Source of the DNA: JBMOKT01 sp049323895 | Lineage (GTDB): Bacteria > Bacillota > Peptococcia > Peptococcales > BICA1-8 | Assembly (NCBI GenBank): GCA_049323895.1 | Contig: JBMOKT010000039.1 | Span: 248,001 to 312,000 of the forward strand | Direction of reading: 5' to 3' | DNA: 64,000 bases | Shown here: one piece after another, positions 48,177-57,344 of the stretch | How the letters are laid out: the number at the start of each line of letters is the position of its first letter | How positions within the stretch are numbered: the first letter of the stretch is position 1 | Translations under genes and position numbers: made by a program | Notes under the pieces: generated by a model | Databases searched by the model: none | Seen by the model: the letters and a program-made list of their open reading frames with translations, nothing else | Told to the model about the DNA's origin: nothing

Positions 48177-49235
48177 TTGACCGATAAGATTTTAATGAAG
48201 GGCAGTGAAGCTATTGCCGAAGCTGCCATCTTAAGCGGGTGCCGATATTTTTTTGGTTATCCTATAACACCACAAAATGAAATTCCTGAATACTTAGCAA
48301 AACATTTACCTAAAGTAGATGGTGTCTTTTTACAAGCTGAGAGTGAAGTTTCTGCCATATATATGGTACTGGGAGCAGCAGCAGCAGGTGTTCGGGTTAT
48401 GACTTCATCCTCAAGCCCCGGCATCAGCCTCAAACAAGAAGGAATATCCTACATAGCTGGTGCGGAAGCCCCTTGTGTTATTGTCAACATTATGCGTGGG
48501 GGTCCTGGTTTAGGTGCCATTCAAGGTGCACAGCCTGACTACTGGCAAGCAACTAGGGGTGGGGGGCACGGTGATTACCGTCTGCTGGTGTTAGCACCTG
48601 CCACTGTCCAAGAAGCTGTGGACTTGACATATGAGGCCTTTGATCTGGCCGATAAATACCGTAATCCTGTGATGATTTTAGGTGATGGTATTTTGGCTCA
48701 AATTATGGAACCTGTAAAATTGCCGGAAGCTAATACCAAATTGCCGGAAAAGGCTTGGGCCGTAGGAAAAAATGAAAATAGAGCAAGAAATATTGTGAAT
48801 TCCTCATACCCTAAGATAGAAGACTTAGAGATAGTAAATATTCGTTTGCATGAAACCTATGGGAAAATCAAAGAAAATGAAGTTCGCTGGGATTCATATC
48901 TAACAGATGATGCAGAGTATATCATAGTTGCCTATGGTTCTAGTGCACGAATTGCCAAAGCTACTGTAAAGATGGCTCGGGCAGAAGGAATAAAAGTTGG
49001 GCTTTTAAGACCAATCAGTGTTTGGCCATTTCCGGTTGAGCCATTCCAAAATCTTGTACCACAAACAAAGTTCTTTCTTTCCTTTGAAATGAGCAGCGGG
49101 CAAATGATTGATGATGTGAGATTGGCTATCGGCAATGAAAGACCTGTTTATCACTATGGACGATTTGGTGGGGTAATTCCACTACCGGAAGAATTATTAG
49201 CTAAAGTTAAAGAGCTTATAAAGGAGGCGAAATAG
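48177..49235 (+). CDS. korA: 2-oxoacid:ferredoxin oxidoreductase, alpha subunit
   Basis: A 352-aa pyrimidine-binding and transketolase C-terminal subunit (KGSEAIAEAAILSGCRYFFGYPITPQNEIPEYL-type start, QAESEVSAIYMVLGAAAAG, MTSSSSPGISLKQEG). TTG start behind AAAGGAGG. The SSPGISL loop occurs in both Kor and Vor enzymes, so 2-oxoglutarate and branched 2-oxoacids remain possible substrates. The next gene begins one base after its stop. Confidence 0.88.
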   Translation: MTDKILMKGSEAIAEAAILSGCRYFFGYPITPQNEIPEYLAKHLPKVDGVFLQAESEVSAIYMVLGAAAAGVRVMTSSSSPGISLKQEGISYIAGAEAPCVIVNIMRGGPGLGAIQGAQPDYWQATRGGGHGDYRLLVLAPATVQEAVDLTYEAFDLADKYRNPVMILGDGILAQIMEPVKLPEANTKLPEKAWAVGKNENRARNIVNSSYPKIEDLEIVNIRLHETYGKIKENEVRWDSYLTDDAEYIIVAYGSSARIAKATVKMARAEGIKVGLLRPISVWPFPVEPFQNLVPQTKFFLSFEMSSGQMIDDVRLAIGNERPVYHYGRFGGVIPLPEELLAKVKELIKEAK

Positions 49236-49982
49236 GTGAATAAAGTGTCTTCTTTCCCCAAAACCCTTGTGGATGTACCTTGGCATTACTGTCCCGGGTG
49301 TACCCACGGTATTATTCACCGCTTGGTAGCTGAGGTTATTGACGAAATGGGAGTTGCCTCGCACACAGTAGGTATAGCCTCTGTAGGCTGTTCTGCTTTT
49401 ACTTATGATTATTTTAATTGTGATATGGTTGCAAGTGCCCACGGCAGGGCCCCTGCAACAGCAACTGGTGTTAAGCGGGTTCACCCTGATTGCTTAGTAT
49501 TTACATATCAAGGTGACGGCGATTTAGCAGCTATTGGTACTGCGGAAATAATCCATGCGGCAGTACGGGGTGAAAAAATTAGTGTAATTTTTGTAAATAA
49601 TGGAATATACGGTATGACCGGTGGACAAATGGCTCCTACAACATTGCCGGAGATGAAGGCAACTACTTCACCTTATGGACGCCAAACTGCTTTAACTGGC
49701 TATCCCATTAAAATGACAGAAATGCTGGCTTTACAGGATGGCTGTGTATATGCGGAAAGGACCAAAATAAGCAGTGTAGCAACCATTAATAAGACTAAGA
49801 AAGCCATAAGAAAGTCCTTTGAGCTGCAGATGGCAGGCAAAGGATTTAGTGTGGTTGAAATATTGTCAACTTGTCCAACCAACTGGGGAATAGAACCCCT
49901 TAAATCTATAAAATGGATGGAAGAAAATTTAGAAGCCTACTATCCTGTTGGAATAATCAAGGAATATAAGGAGGCTGAATAA
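49236..49982 (+). CDS. korB: 2-oxoacid:ferredoxin oxidoreductase, beta (TPP) subunit
   Basis: A 248-aa thiamine-diphosphate subunit: WHYCPGCTHGIIHRL, GDGDLAAIG (TPP/Mg motif) and NNGIYGMTGGQMAPTT. It cleaves the 2-oxoacid and forms acyl-CoA with its partners. GTG start directly abutting korA; 1 bp before korC. Confidence 0.9.
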   Translation: MNKVSSFPKTLVDVPWHYCPGCTHGIIHRLVAEVIDEMGVASHTVGIASVGCSAFTYDYFNCDMVASAHGRAPATATGVKRVHPDCLVFTYQGDGDLAAIGTAEIIHAAVRGEKISVIFVNNGIYGMTGGQMAPTTLPEMKATTSPYGRQTALTGYPIKMTEMLALQDGCVYAERTKISSVATINKTKKAIRKSFELQMAGKGFSVVEILSTCPTNWGIEPLKSIKWMEENLEAYYPVGIIKEYKEAE

Positions 49983-49983
49983 G

Positions 49984-50520
49984 ATGCCACAAACTTTTCT
50001 TTTAGCCGGATTCGGTGGTCAAGGGGTAATGCTCATGGGTAAAATTCTTGCCGAGGCTGCCCTAAAGGAAGGAAAACAGGTGATGTTTATACCTTCTTAT
50101 GGTTCGGAGATGCGTGGTGGTACTGCAAATTGTTCAGTCATTTTATCAGAGGAAGAAATCGATGCACCTGTGGTAAGCAGACCCGCTGTATTAGTAGCCA
50201 TGAATGGACCATCCCTTGATAAATTTGAATCTGCTGTTAAAGATAATGGTTTAATTATACTCAACACATCTTTAATAGGCAGAGATTTGACAAGGGAGGA
50301 TGCTGAGGCTGTTAAAATTTCGGCTTCTGATATTGCCAAAAATCTAGGTAATGAACGCATCATTAATATGGTTCTTTTAGGAGCGCTAATATCTGCAACT
50401 AATTGTGTCAAAGTTGAATCCATAATGGAGAGCTTAAAGGAAACATTGCCGCCCCATCGCCATAATTTACTGCCTCTAAACCAAAAGGCTATTGAAGAGG
50501 CTATGACCCTTATTGGATAA
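49984..50520 (+). CDS. korC: 2-oxoacid:ferredoxin oxidoreductase, gamma subunit
   Basis: A 178-aa gamma domain: LLAGFGGQGVMLMGKILAEAA, PSYGSEMRGGTANCSVILSEE, NMVLLGALI. Order delta-alpha-beta-gamma is the usual one for four-subunit Kor/Vor enzymes. A strong terminator follows. Confidence 0.9.
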   Translation: MPQTFLLAGFGGQGVMLMGKILAEAALKEGKQVMFIPSYGSEMRGGTANCSVILSEEEIDAPVVSRPAVLVAMNGPSLDKFESAVKDNGLIILNTSLIGRDLTREDAEAVKISASDIAKNLGNERIINMVLLGALISATNCVKVESIMESLKETLPPHRHNLLPLNQKAIEEAMTLIG

Positions 50521-50525
50521 TCACT

Positions 50526-50572
50526 AAAGATAGAATCAAGATTATATGGTAAATTTCTTGATTCTATCTTTT
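50526..50572 (+). terminator. Terminator of the kor operon
   Basis: A 16-bp perfect stem, AAAGATAGAATCAAGA at 50526 pairing with its complement ending at 50571, followed by T. The rest of the gap to 50774 is AT-rich leader with no gene seen. Confidence 0.88.
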
Positions 50573-50774
50573 GAAAGGTTCTTGAAAAGGATATTTAATA
50601 TGGAAATAAACAAATTTTATAATTTGTAGACTGACTTTTTTGTATAATAAAAATTATCTGTATATTTTAAAAAAAGATAAATTCTTTTTATAAATACTTA
50701 ACAATTAAGGGAGGTGATTTATTTAAAGCTTTTTTTCTATTTAAAACCTAAAAAAAATTGAGGAGGACAATAAA

Positions 50775-51836
50775 ATGATTAAAATGAAAAAGTTTGCCTG
50801 CCTGTTTTTAATTGCGATTCTTAGCCTAGTACTAGTAACTGGTTGTGGAGGAGGAAAACAAGAGTCTAGTGAACCTAAGACCCCAAGTGAAGATAAGGTA
50901 TATGAAATAAAGTTGGCCCATTCTTCGCCTGCTACTAATGATAGATTGGAGTTTGCTTGCCAAGAATTTAAAAAATATGTTGAAGAGAAGTCGAATGGAA
51001 AAATTAAAGTTACTACATATCCTGCCAGCCAACTAGGTGCTGAAAGAGAAGAGTTGGAAGGTGTTCAATTAGGTACTATTGAAATGGCTGCATTAAGTAC
51101 AGGCCCACTGCCTGGCATATTCCCACAAATCATGGTTTTTGATATGCCTTATCTTTTCTCCTCTACAAAGGTTGCCTATGAAGTGCTGGATGGTCCAATA
51201 GGAACTGAAATACTTGACCTAATGCGTGAGAAAACAGGGATTAGAGGTCTAGTTTGGGGCGAAAACGGCTTTAGAAACTTCACAAATAGTGTAAGAACTA
51301 TTAAAAAGCCTGAAGATATGAAAGGTCTCAAAATTAGAACTATGGAAAATCCTGCCCACATGGCGATGGTTACTGCATTAGGAGCTAGTCCAACACCAAT
51401 GGCATTTAATGAAGTGTATACAGCATTGCAACAAAAAACTGTTGACGGTCAAGAAAACCCTGTGTCCTTAATAGTATCCATGAGATTCCATGAAGTTAAT
51501 AAATTTGCAACTTTAGATGGACATGTCTATAACCCATATATCTTATTGATGAACGATAAGTTCTATAGTGATATGCCAGCAGATTTGCAAAAAGTAGTTG
51601 ATGAAGGTGCTGCTATCTGGCGTGAAGCTGAAAGAAAAGCCAATACAGAACAAATTGAAAAAGGTATTCAGACTATGAAAGATTCTGGTGTGGAAGTTAC
51701 TGAGTTAACCTTAGAAGAAGTACAAGCCTTTAGAGATGCAACTAAATCGGTATATGAAGAGTTTGGAAAAAAAGAAGTGGGTGAGGAGTTAATTAATAAA
51801 GTGCTAGAAGCTGTCAAGGCAGCAGAGAGCAAGTAA
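50775..51836 (+). CDS. dctP: TRAP transporter substrate-binding lipoprotein DctP
   Basis: A 353-aa lipoprotein: signal with lipobox LVTGCGG (Cys at about 24) and then the DctP fold (YEIKLAHSSPATND, FRNFTNSVRTIKKPEDMKGLKIRT, ALQQKTVDGQENP). The Arg in KIRT ligates carboxylates in this family. RBS GAGGAGG. It captures an organic acid for the DctQM permease downstream. Confidence 0.93.
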   Translation: MIKMKKFACLFLIAILSLVLVTGCGGGKQESSEPKTPSEDKVYEIKLAHSSPATNDRLEFACQEFKKYVEEKSNGKIKVTTYPASQLGAEREELEGVQLGTIEMAALSTGPLPGIFPQIMVFDMPYLFSSTKVAYEVLDGPIGTEILDLMREKTGIRGLVWGENGFRNFTNSVRTIKKPEDMKGLKIRTMENPAHMAMVTALGASPTPMAFNEVYTALQQKTVDGQENPVSLIVSMRFHEVNKFATLDGHVYNPYILLMNDKFYSDMPADLQKVVDEGAAIWREAERKANTEQIEKGIQTMKDSGVEVTELTLEEVQAFRDATKSVYEEFGKKEVGEELINKVLEAVKAAESK

Positions 51837-51847
51837 TCATAATGCAG

Positions 51848-51895
51848 GAGCAACTGGCTCCATATATAAGCTTTGTATATGGAGCAGTTGCTCTT
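51848..51895 (+). terminator. Large hairpin between dctP and dctQ
   Basis: A stem of about 17 bp, GAGCAACTG and CTCCATATA pairing with TATATGGAG and CAGTTGCTC, followed by TTT. It would partly end transcription or stabilise the dctP message, giving more binding protein than permease. Confidence 0.75.
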
Positions 51896-51921
51896 TAATC
51901 AACATAGTGGGAGGGGATAAA

Positions 51922-52452
51922 GTGCATTTTTTTAAAGGATTGGGCAAAAAATGGACTTCTGTTGAGGAGCATATAGTTGCTTTTTTATTAATAGCCATAA
52001 TGATGATTACTTTTTGGGCAGTAATAACCCGCTTTATATTCAACGATGCTTCTACGTGGGCAGAAGAAGCCGCCAGATATTTAACCATTTGGTCAGTTTT
52101 TATTGGTGCAAGTCTAGGAGTAAAAAAAGGAGCCCATATTGGTGTGGAAGCCTTTGTTATGATTTTGCCTAAGAAACTGAGGCAGTATATCGATATACTT
52201 ATTAATTTAGTTTGTATTGGTTTTTGTTTTGCTATTGCCTATATCGGCTATGATTATCTCTTAAAATTAAACGCAACGGGACAGCTTTCACCAGCTATGC
52301 GCATTCCTATAATTACGGCATATGCTGCTGTTCCTTTAGGGTGTTTTTTTATGGCACTAAGCTATATCATGCTGGTAATTGAACAAGTATTTAATTTAAA
52401 AAGTAGAGAAGAGATTTATGCAGAAAGCACAAGTATTACGGGGGGGGAGTAG
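51922..52452 (+). CDS. dctQ: TRAP transporter small permease DctQ
   Basis: A 176-aa protein with four TM helices. GTG 51922 is chosen because GGGAGGGG lies just before it. Marks: WAEEAARYLTIWSVFIGASLGVKKGAHIGVE and FFMALSYIMLVIEQ. Pairs with DctM. Ends 3 bp before it. Confidence 0.9.
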   Translation: MHFFKGLGKKWTSVEEHIVAFLLIAIMMITFWAVITRFIFNDASTWAEEAARYLTIWSVFIGASLGVKKGAHIGVEAFVMILPKKLRQYIDILINLVCIGFCFAIAYIGYDYLLKLNATGQLSPAMRIPIITAYAAVPLGCFFMALSYIMLVIEQVFNLKSREEIYAESTSITGGE

Positions 52453-52455
52453 AAA

Positions 52456-53733
52456 ATGTCAGGCATTCTTCTTATATCTTTTGGCGCTTTAGTTATCTTA
52501 AACGTGCCTTTGGCTATTGGTATGGCACTGTCCTCATTATTAGCATTAACGATTACCCAAAAAGTGCCATTATTCCTAGTTGTACAAAGAATGTTTACTG
52601 GGCTTGACTCCTTTCCCCTTTTAGCAATCCCCCTTTTTATGATTGCGGGAAGGTTAATGGAGCATGGGGGAATATCCAAAAGACTTATTAAACTAGCAAC
52701 TGCCTTAGTAGGACATGTTTCAGGGGGACTTGCCATGGTGGCAATCTTGGCCTGTATGTTCTTTGCGGCTATTTCTGGTTCTGCACCAGCTACTGTAGTG
52801 GCCATTGGGGCTATCATGGTTCCAGCTATGATTAAAGCTGGATATGATAAAGACTTTTCAGTAGCCTTAATGGCTGCCGCCGGCACAATTGGTGTTATTA
52901 TACCTCCAAGCATTCCCTTTGTTACCTATGGTATTACCATGAACACTTCCATTGGTGATTTATTTATGGCAGGGGTAGTTCCTGGTATCATTATGGGTAT
53001 TACTTTAATGATTGCCTGTTATTTTATTGCCAAGAAACGGGGTTATAAAGGAACAGAAAAAGCAACTTTTAAAGAAGTATTAATAGCATTTAAGGATTCT
53101 ATCTGGGCTCTTTTAATGCCATTAATAATTCTTGGAGGAATTTATGGAGGTATTTTTACTCCAACAGAAGCTGCAACTGTTGCCTGTGTCTATAGTCTAA
53201 TGGTTGGGTTCTTTATTTATAAAGAACTAAAATATCAGGAAACTATAAAAAGCTTTTCTGAGGCCGGTGTAACAGCAGCAATGGTAATGCTTATTATTTC
53301 TACTGCTACAGCCATGGGTTGGATAATGACTACAGAACAAATACCCATTAAAGTTGCAACAGCTATTGCAAGTGTTGCCAGCGACCCCATTATTCTTCTG
53401 TTGTTGATTAATATAATTTTATTAATTACCGGCTGTATTATGGAGTTAAATGCCGCAATTATTATTCTAGGTCCAATTTTCTTACCATTAATAATGCAGT
53501 ATAATATAGATTTAGTACATTTTGGCATCATTATGGTGGTTAATATGACTATCGGTCTTTTGACACCTCCTTTAGGTGTGAATTTATTTGTTGCCGGCAG
53601 TCTTTTAAAAGAAGTAACTTTTAAAGAAATAGTTAAAGCCTCGTTTATCTTTTTATTGCTTTTGATTGGAGACCTACTACTATTTACTTATTTACCTGAT
53701 ATTTCTCTATTCCTGGTAAGATTCTTTTCATAA
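52456..53733 (+). CDS. dctM: TRAP transporter large permease DctM
   Basis: A 425-aa, about 12-TM subunit: FPLLAIPLFMIAGRLMEHGGIS, CMFFAAISGSAPATVVAIG, IIPPSIPFVTYGI, GGIYGGIFTPTEAATVA, GLLTPPLGVNLFV. It drives Na+- or H+-coupled uptake of the acid bound by DctP. Confidence 0.93.
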   Translation: MSGILLISFGALVILNVPLAIGMALSSLLALTITQKVPLFLVVQRMFTGLDSFPLLAIPLFMIAGRLMEHGGISKRLIKLATALVGHVSGGLAMVAILACMFFAAISGSAPATVVAIGAIMVPAMIKAGYDKDFSVALMAAAGTIGVIIPPSIPFVTYGITMNTSIGDLFMAGVVPGIIMGITLMIACYFIAKKRGYKGTEKATFKEVLIAFKDSIWALLMPLIILGGIYGGIFTPTEAATVACVYSLMVGFFIYKELKYQETIKSFSEAGVTAAMVMLIISTATAMGWIMTTEQIPIKVATAIASVASDPIILLLLINIILLITGCIMELNAAIIILGPIFLPLIMQYNIDLVHFGIIMVVNMTIGLLTPPLGVNLFVAGSLLKEVTFKEIVKASFIFLLLLIGDLLLFTYLPDISLFLVRFFS

Positions 53734-53792
53734 GTAAGTTTCAAAAGCTATAAGTGGCTGTATTAAATATATTATCTACAGGAGTGGTGAGG

Positions 53793-54548
53793 ATGGATGG
53801 GTTTCAAAAAAAGTTTGCATTAGTTACAGGTGGGACAAAAGGAATTGGCCGGGCAACTGTTATTGAACTATGCAGGGAAGGTGCCTTTTGTGTAATTGTT
53901 AGCAGAAATCCAAAGGAAGGTCTGCAATTTGTTGATGAGCTTTATTCTGAGGGTTTTAAAGCAGGTTATGTACAGGCGGATGTAGGCAGCGTCTCTGATA
54001 TTAAAAAGATGGTTCAAGATGTTATTGAGCAATATGAAAAGATAGATATACTTGTCAACTGTGCAGGAGTAAATATTCGCAAGCCTATCGTCGAGTACGA
54101 TGAAAGTGATTGGAATTATCTCGTAGATATTAATATGAAAGGCACTTTTTTTACCTGTCAGGAAGTGGGCAAAACCATGATTGACAAGGGAATTGAAGGT
54201 GCCATAGTTAATGTAGGTTCTATTCAAAACGAAATAGTATTGCCAAAGGTGGGGATATATGCGGCCACTAAAGGTGCCGTTAAACAAATGACCAAGGCTT
54301 TTGCCATGGAATGGGTTAAGTATGGTATCCGTGTCAACTCTGTTTCTCCAGCATTTATTAGAACACCTTTAGTAGAGAAAGTATTAGCTGATCCAGACTG
54401 GAATAAAACAATAATGTCCAGGACACCGCTGGGTCGAACTGGGACACCTGAAGAAGTGGCTAATGCAATTGTTTTCCTTTGTTCAAATAAAGCCAGTTAC
54501 ATAACCGGTACCAATATGATGGTTGATGGAGGATGGACTGCCGGTTAA
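53793..54548 (+). CDS. Short-chain dehydrogenase/reductase
   Basis: A 251-aa classical SDR. ATG 53793 (after AGGAGTGG) rather than an upstream TTG/GTG frame start. Cofactor motif TGGTKGIGRA, NCAGVN, catalytic Ser (VNVGSIQNE), YAATK (YxxxK) and the C-terminal ITGTNMMVDGGWTAG. NAD(P)-dependent oxidation of a hydroxyacid or reduction of a ketoacid is likely. It is linked to the TRAP genes. Confidence 0.9.
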   Translation: MDGFQKKFALVTGGTKGIGRATVIELCREGAFCVIVSRNPKEGLQFVDELYSEGFKAGYVQADVGSVSDIKKMVQDVIEQYEKIDILVNCAGVNIRKPIVEYDESDWNYLVDINMKGTFFTCQEVGKTMIDKGIEGAIVNVGSIQNEIVLPKVGIYAATKGAVKQMTKAFAMEWVKYGIRVNSVSPAFIRTPLVEKVLADPDWNKTIMSRTPLGRTGTPEEVANAIVFLCSNKASYITGTNMMVDGGWTAG

Positions 54549-54591
54549 TTTTCTTTAAAATAATCTAACATTTTCTTCCCCCCCATTATGT

Positions 54592-54627
54592 GAATAAGAG
54601 GCTAATCAATTGTTTAGCTTCTTATTC
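54592..54627 (+). terminator. Terminator after the first SDR
   Basis: Stem GAATAAGAGGCTAA / TTAGCTTCTTATTC (one mismatch), with T-rich sequence downstream. Confidence 0.78.
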
Positions 54628-54685
54628 TACAATTTTATTTGGGGATTATTTAATCAAACATTAGAATTTGAAGGGGATGTGTTTA

Positions 54686-56107
54686 GTGAAGGGTAGTAGT
54701 CAAAGCAAATCAACGGGTACATTAAAAAGGGATTTGGTAAATATTTTGTCTGAAGACTCAGTATTAGCTGATGCTACAGACTTGCTTGCATATAAAAATG
54801 ATGCTAGTTGGTTTATGGGTAATCCGGGTATTGTTGTTTTACCCCGATCAACAGAAGAAGTACAAAAATGTATGAATTATGCCTATGATAATGAAATTGC
54901 CATAGTTCCCAGGGGAAGCGGAACAGGACTCTCAGGAGGGACTGTACCTGCTGAAGGTGCAATTATAATAGATTTAAGCAGGATGAATAAAATACTAGAA
55001 TTGGATAAAGACAATTTGACAATCAGGGTTCAGCCAGGTGTTATTACCGCTGATATACATAGAGCGGTGGAAAGAGAAGGGTTGTTTTATCCTCCCGATC
55101 CAGCCAGCCAAGGGGCGTCAACAATTGGCGGCAACATTGCTACCCGTGCCGGAGGTCCCCGGGGAGTAAAATACGGAACCACTAAAGATTATGTCTTGGG
55201 ATTAGAGGCAGTGGTTCCTCCAGGAAAAATTATTAGATATGGTGGAAAGGTAATAAAATTATCTGTGGGTTACGAGATTGGACGCCTATTAATAGGCTCA
55301 GAGGGTACTTTAGGTATTATTACTGAAGCTACCCTAAAGCTAATTCCCCGTCCAATGTACAAGAAAACAATGTTAATCAGCTATTCGGAACTTGCAACGG
55401 CAACACAAACGGTGTCTAAGTTGATTGCCAGTAAAATAATTCCAACTACATTGGAGCTAATGGATAATGTAACCGTCCGTGCTATTGAACAATTTAAGAA
55501 AGCCGGTTATCCTACCGATGCCGATGGGCTTTTGTTAATAGAATGTGACGGTTATAAAGAAAAAGATGTTGAAGAACAAATTGCAATTGTTATTGACGCT
55601 TGTAAATCATTAGGGGCTACGGACATCAAGATAGCCGAAAATGAAGAACAAGCTGTTCAAATTTGGTCTGGTCGCCGTTCAATGTTTGCTGCTTATGCCA
55701 ATTCAGCACCTACTGTAATAAGTGAAGATGTAACAGTACCCCGAACTAAAGTTCCCCATATTGTTAGTGCAATTAAAGAAATCAGTGCCAAATATGGCAT
55801 CAGGGTAGGTATTGGTGGTCATGTTGGTGACGGCAATATGCATCCTAACTATATGGTGGATAAAAGGAATGCAGATGAGATGGAAAGGGTTGAAAAGGCA
55901 TGTGCGGAGGTTGCCAGAGCTGCTCTGGAAATGGGTGGGGTGGTTTCCGGCGAGCACGGGGTAGGTATTGCAAAAGCTGAATATGCCATGTGGCAGTTAG
56001 GTGACACATATGTAGAATATATGAAAGACCTGAAGAAGATGTTTGATCCTAAAAATCTGATGAACCCTGGTAAACTGTGGATTGAAAATGGGGGCGAAGA
56101 AAAATGA
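54686..56107 (+). CDS. FAD-linked hydroxyacid oxidase subunit (GlcD-like)
   Basis: A 473-aa protein of the FAD_binding_4 / FAD-oxidase C family: PRGSGTGLSGGTVPAEGAI (FAD loop), DPASQGASTIGGNIATRAGG, IGSEGTLGIITEATL and a C-terminal GEHGVGIAK with GGHVGDGNMHP. GTG 54686 is favoured (AAGGGG upstream). Oxidises 2-hydroxy acids such as glycolate or lactate together with the Fe-S subunit encoded next (4-bp overlap). Confidence 0.9.
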   Translation: MKGSSQSKSTGTLKRDLVNILSEDSVLADATDLLAYKNDASWFMGNPGIVVLPRSTEEVQKCMNYAYDNEIAIVPRGSGTGLSGGTVPAEGAIIIDLSRMNKILELDKDNLTIRVQPGVITADIHRAVEREGLFYPPDPASQGASTIGGNIATRAGGPRGVKYGTTKDYVLGLEAVVPPGKIIRYGGKVIKLSVGYEIGRLLIGSEGTLGIITEATLKLIPRPMYKKTMLISYSELATATQTVSKLIASKIIPTTLELMDNVTVRAIEQFKKAGYPTDADGLLLIECDGYKEKDVEEQIAIVIDACKSLGATDIKIAENEEQAVQIWSGRRSMFAAYANSAPTVISEDVTVPRTKVPHIVSAIKEISAKYGIRVGIGGHVGDGNMHPNYMVDKRNADEMERVEKACAEVARAALEMGGVVSGEHGVGIAKAEYAMWQLGDTYVEYMKDLKKMFDPKNLMNPGKLWIENGGEEK

Positions 56108-57324
56108 CCAACCCATTAGCTCCACTGGAAAAATATAGGGATAATCTTGTTTACTGCCTGCAGTGTGGTTTGTGCCTGACAGAATGTCCAGTATTTAAGT
56201 CCACTCGTCTTGCTTCCCTGACTTCCCGGGGGAGAATGCGTATTTTAGCCGGCTTATTAGATGGAGAAATCACTATTAGTAAGAGGGTAGAGGAAGTATT
56301 TAATCAGTGTTTGTTGTGTGAAGCATGTGCAAAAGTTTGCCCTTCCGGCATTCCTGTTGGGGAAATTTTTGCAACCGCAAGGTCTGTTGTGAATTCCCAA
56401 CGGGGATTGCCATTAACTAAAAGACTAATTTTATGGACTTTTAGTAATTTGAAACGTACAGGTAAACTGGCCAGCCTTTTTTCAATGCCAGCTAAGCTAG
56501 TTACTACGGAGAACGCAACAGGTCTGAAGCCAAAGATGTTAATTAATAAAATTGTTCCCCTAGCTGAATTACCCAAGTTTGGAGACAAAACATTTTTGGA
56601 TAAATTTGCGGGCATACATAGGCCAAATAATCATCCAATAGGTCGTATCGGTTATTTTGTTGGTTGCATGACTAATTTAGTTTATCAGAATACAGGGGAA
56701 GCTGTTTTAAATTATTTATTAAGTTGCAATTATGAAGTAATAATTCCCAAGGAACAAGGGTGTTGTGGGTTGCCAGCCTTCGCTAGTGGAGAATTAAATA
56801 AAGCCCAAGAGCAGGTCTCGAATAACGTTAGGGCCTTTAACCAGGAAAAAGTTGATTTTATAATAGCTGACTGTGCCTCCTGTGTATCCATGTGGAAAGA
56901 GCACAGCAGAATTCATGAAAATAACATAAAAGTCTCAGAAATAATGGGCTTCTTAGATAACAACAATTTAGTACCAGAGAAATTTAATTCTAGTGAAGAA
57001 ATACGTTTAGGATATCATGCACCTTGTCATACCCGTGGTGATGAAGTATCCAGAAAAGCCCCTAGAAAACTATTAAAAAACAATAATGAGTATCAATATA
57101 TTCAATTGGAATATGAAGAAAAGTGTTGTGGTGGTGGAGGGAGCTTTGGTTGTTTTAACCCAGAGCTTATGATTAATATACAAGAGGAAAAAATTACGGA
57201 GATAAAAGAAAAAAATGTTAATAAGTTGATTACCACCTGTCCATCGTGCCGATTATATCTTATTTCAGGTTTAGCCAGGCACAATCATAAGTGTATAGTA
57301 TGCCATCCTCTAGAACTTATATGA
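56104..57324 (+). CDS. Fe-S oxidoreductase subunit (GlcF-like)
   Basis: A 406-aa protein: two 4Fe-4S motifs (CLQCGLCLTECPVF and CLLCEACAKVCPSG) and two CCG domains (GCCGLPAFASG and KCCGGGGSFG). It passes electrons from the GlcD-like subunit to a membrane or soluble carrier. ATG overlaps the TGA of the previous gene. Confidence 0.9.
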   Translation: MTNPLAPLEKYRDNLVYCLQCGLCLTECPVFKSTRLASLTSRGRMRILAGLLDGEITISKRVEEVFNQCLLCEACAKVCPSGIPVGEIFATARSVVNSQRGLPLTKRLILWTFSNLKRTGKLASLFSMPAKLVTTENATGLKPKMLINKIVPLAELPKFGDKTFLDKFAGIHRPNNHPIGRIGYFVGCMTNLVYQNTGEAVLNYLLSCNYEVIIPKEQGCCGLPAFASGELNKAQEQVSNNVRAFNQEKVDFIIADCASCVSMWKEHSRIHENNIKVSEIMGFLDNNNLVPEKFNSSEEIRLGYHAPCHTRGDEVSRKAPRKLLKNNNEYQYIQLEYEEKCCGGGGSFGCFNPELMINIQEEKITEIKEKNVNKLITTCPSCRLYLISGLARHNHKCIVCHPLELI

Positions 57325-57344
57325 AAAACTGAATGGGGTGGAAC

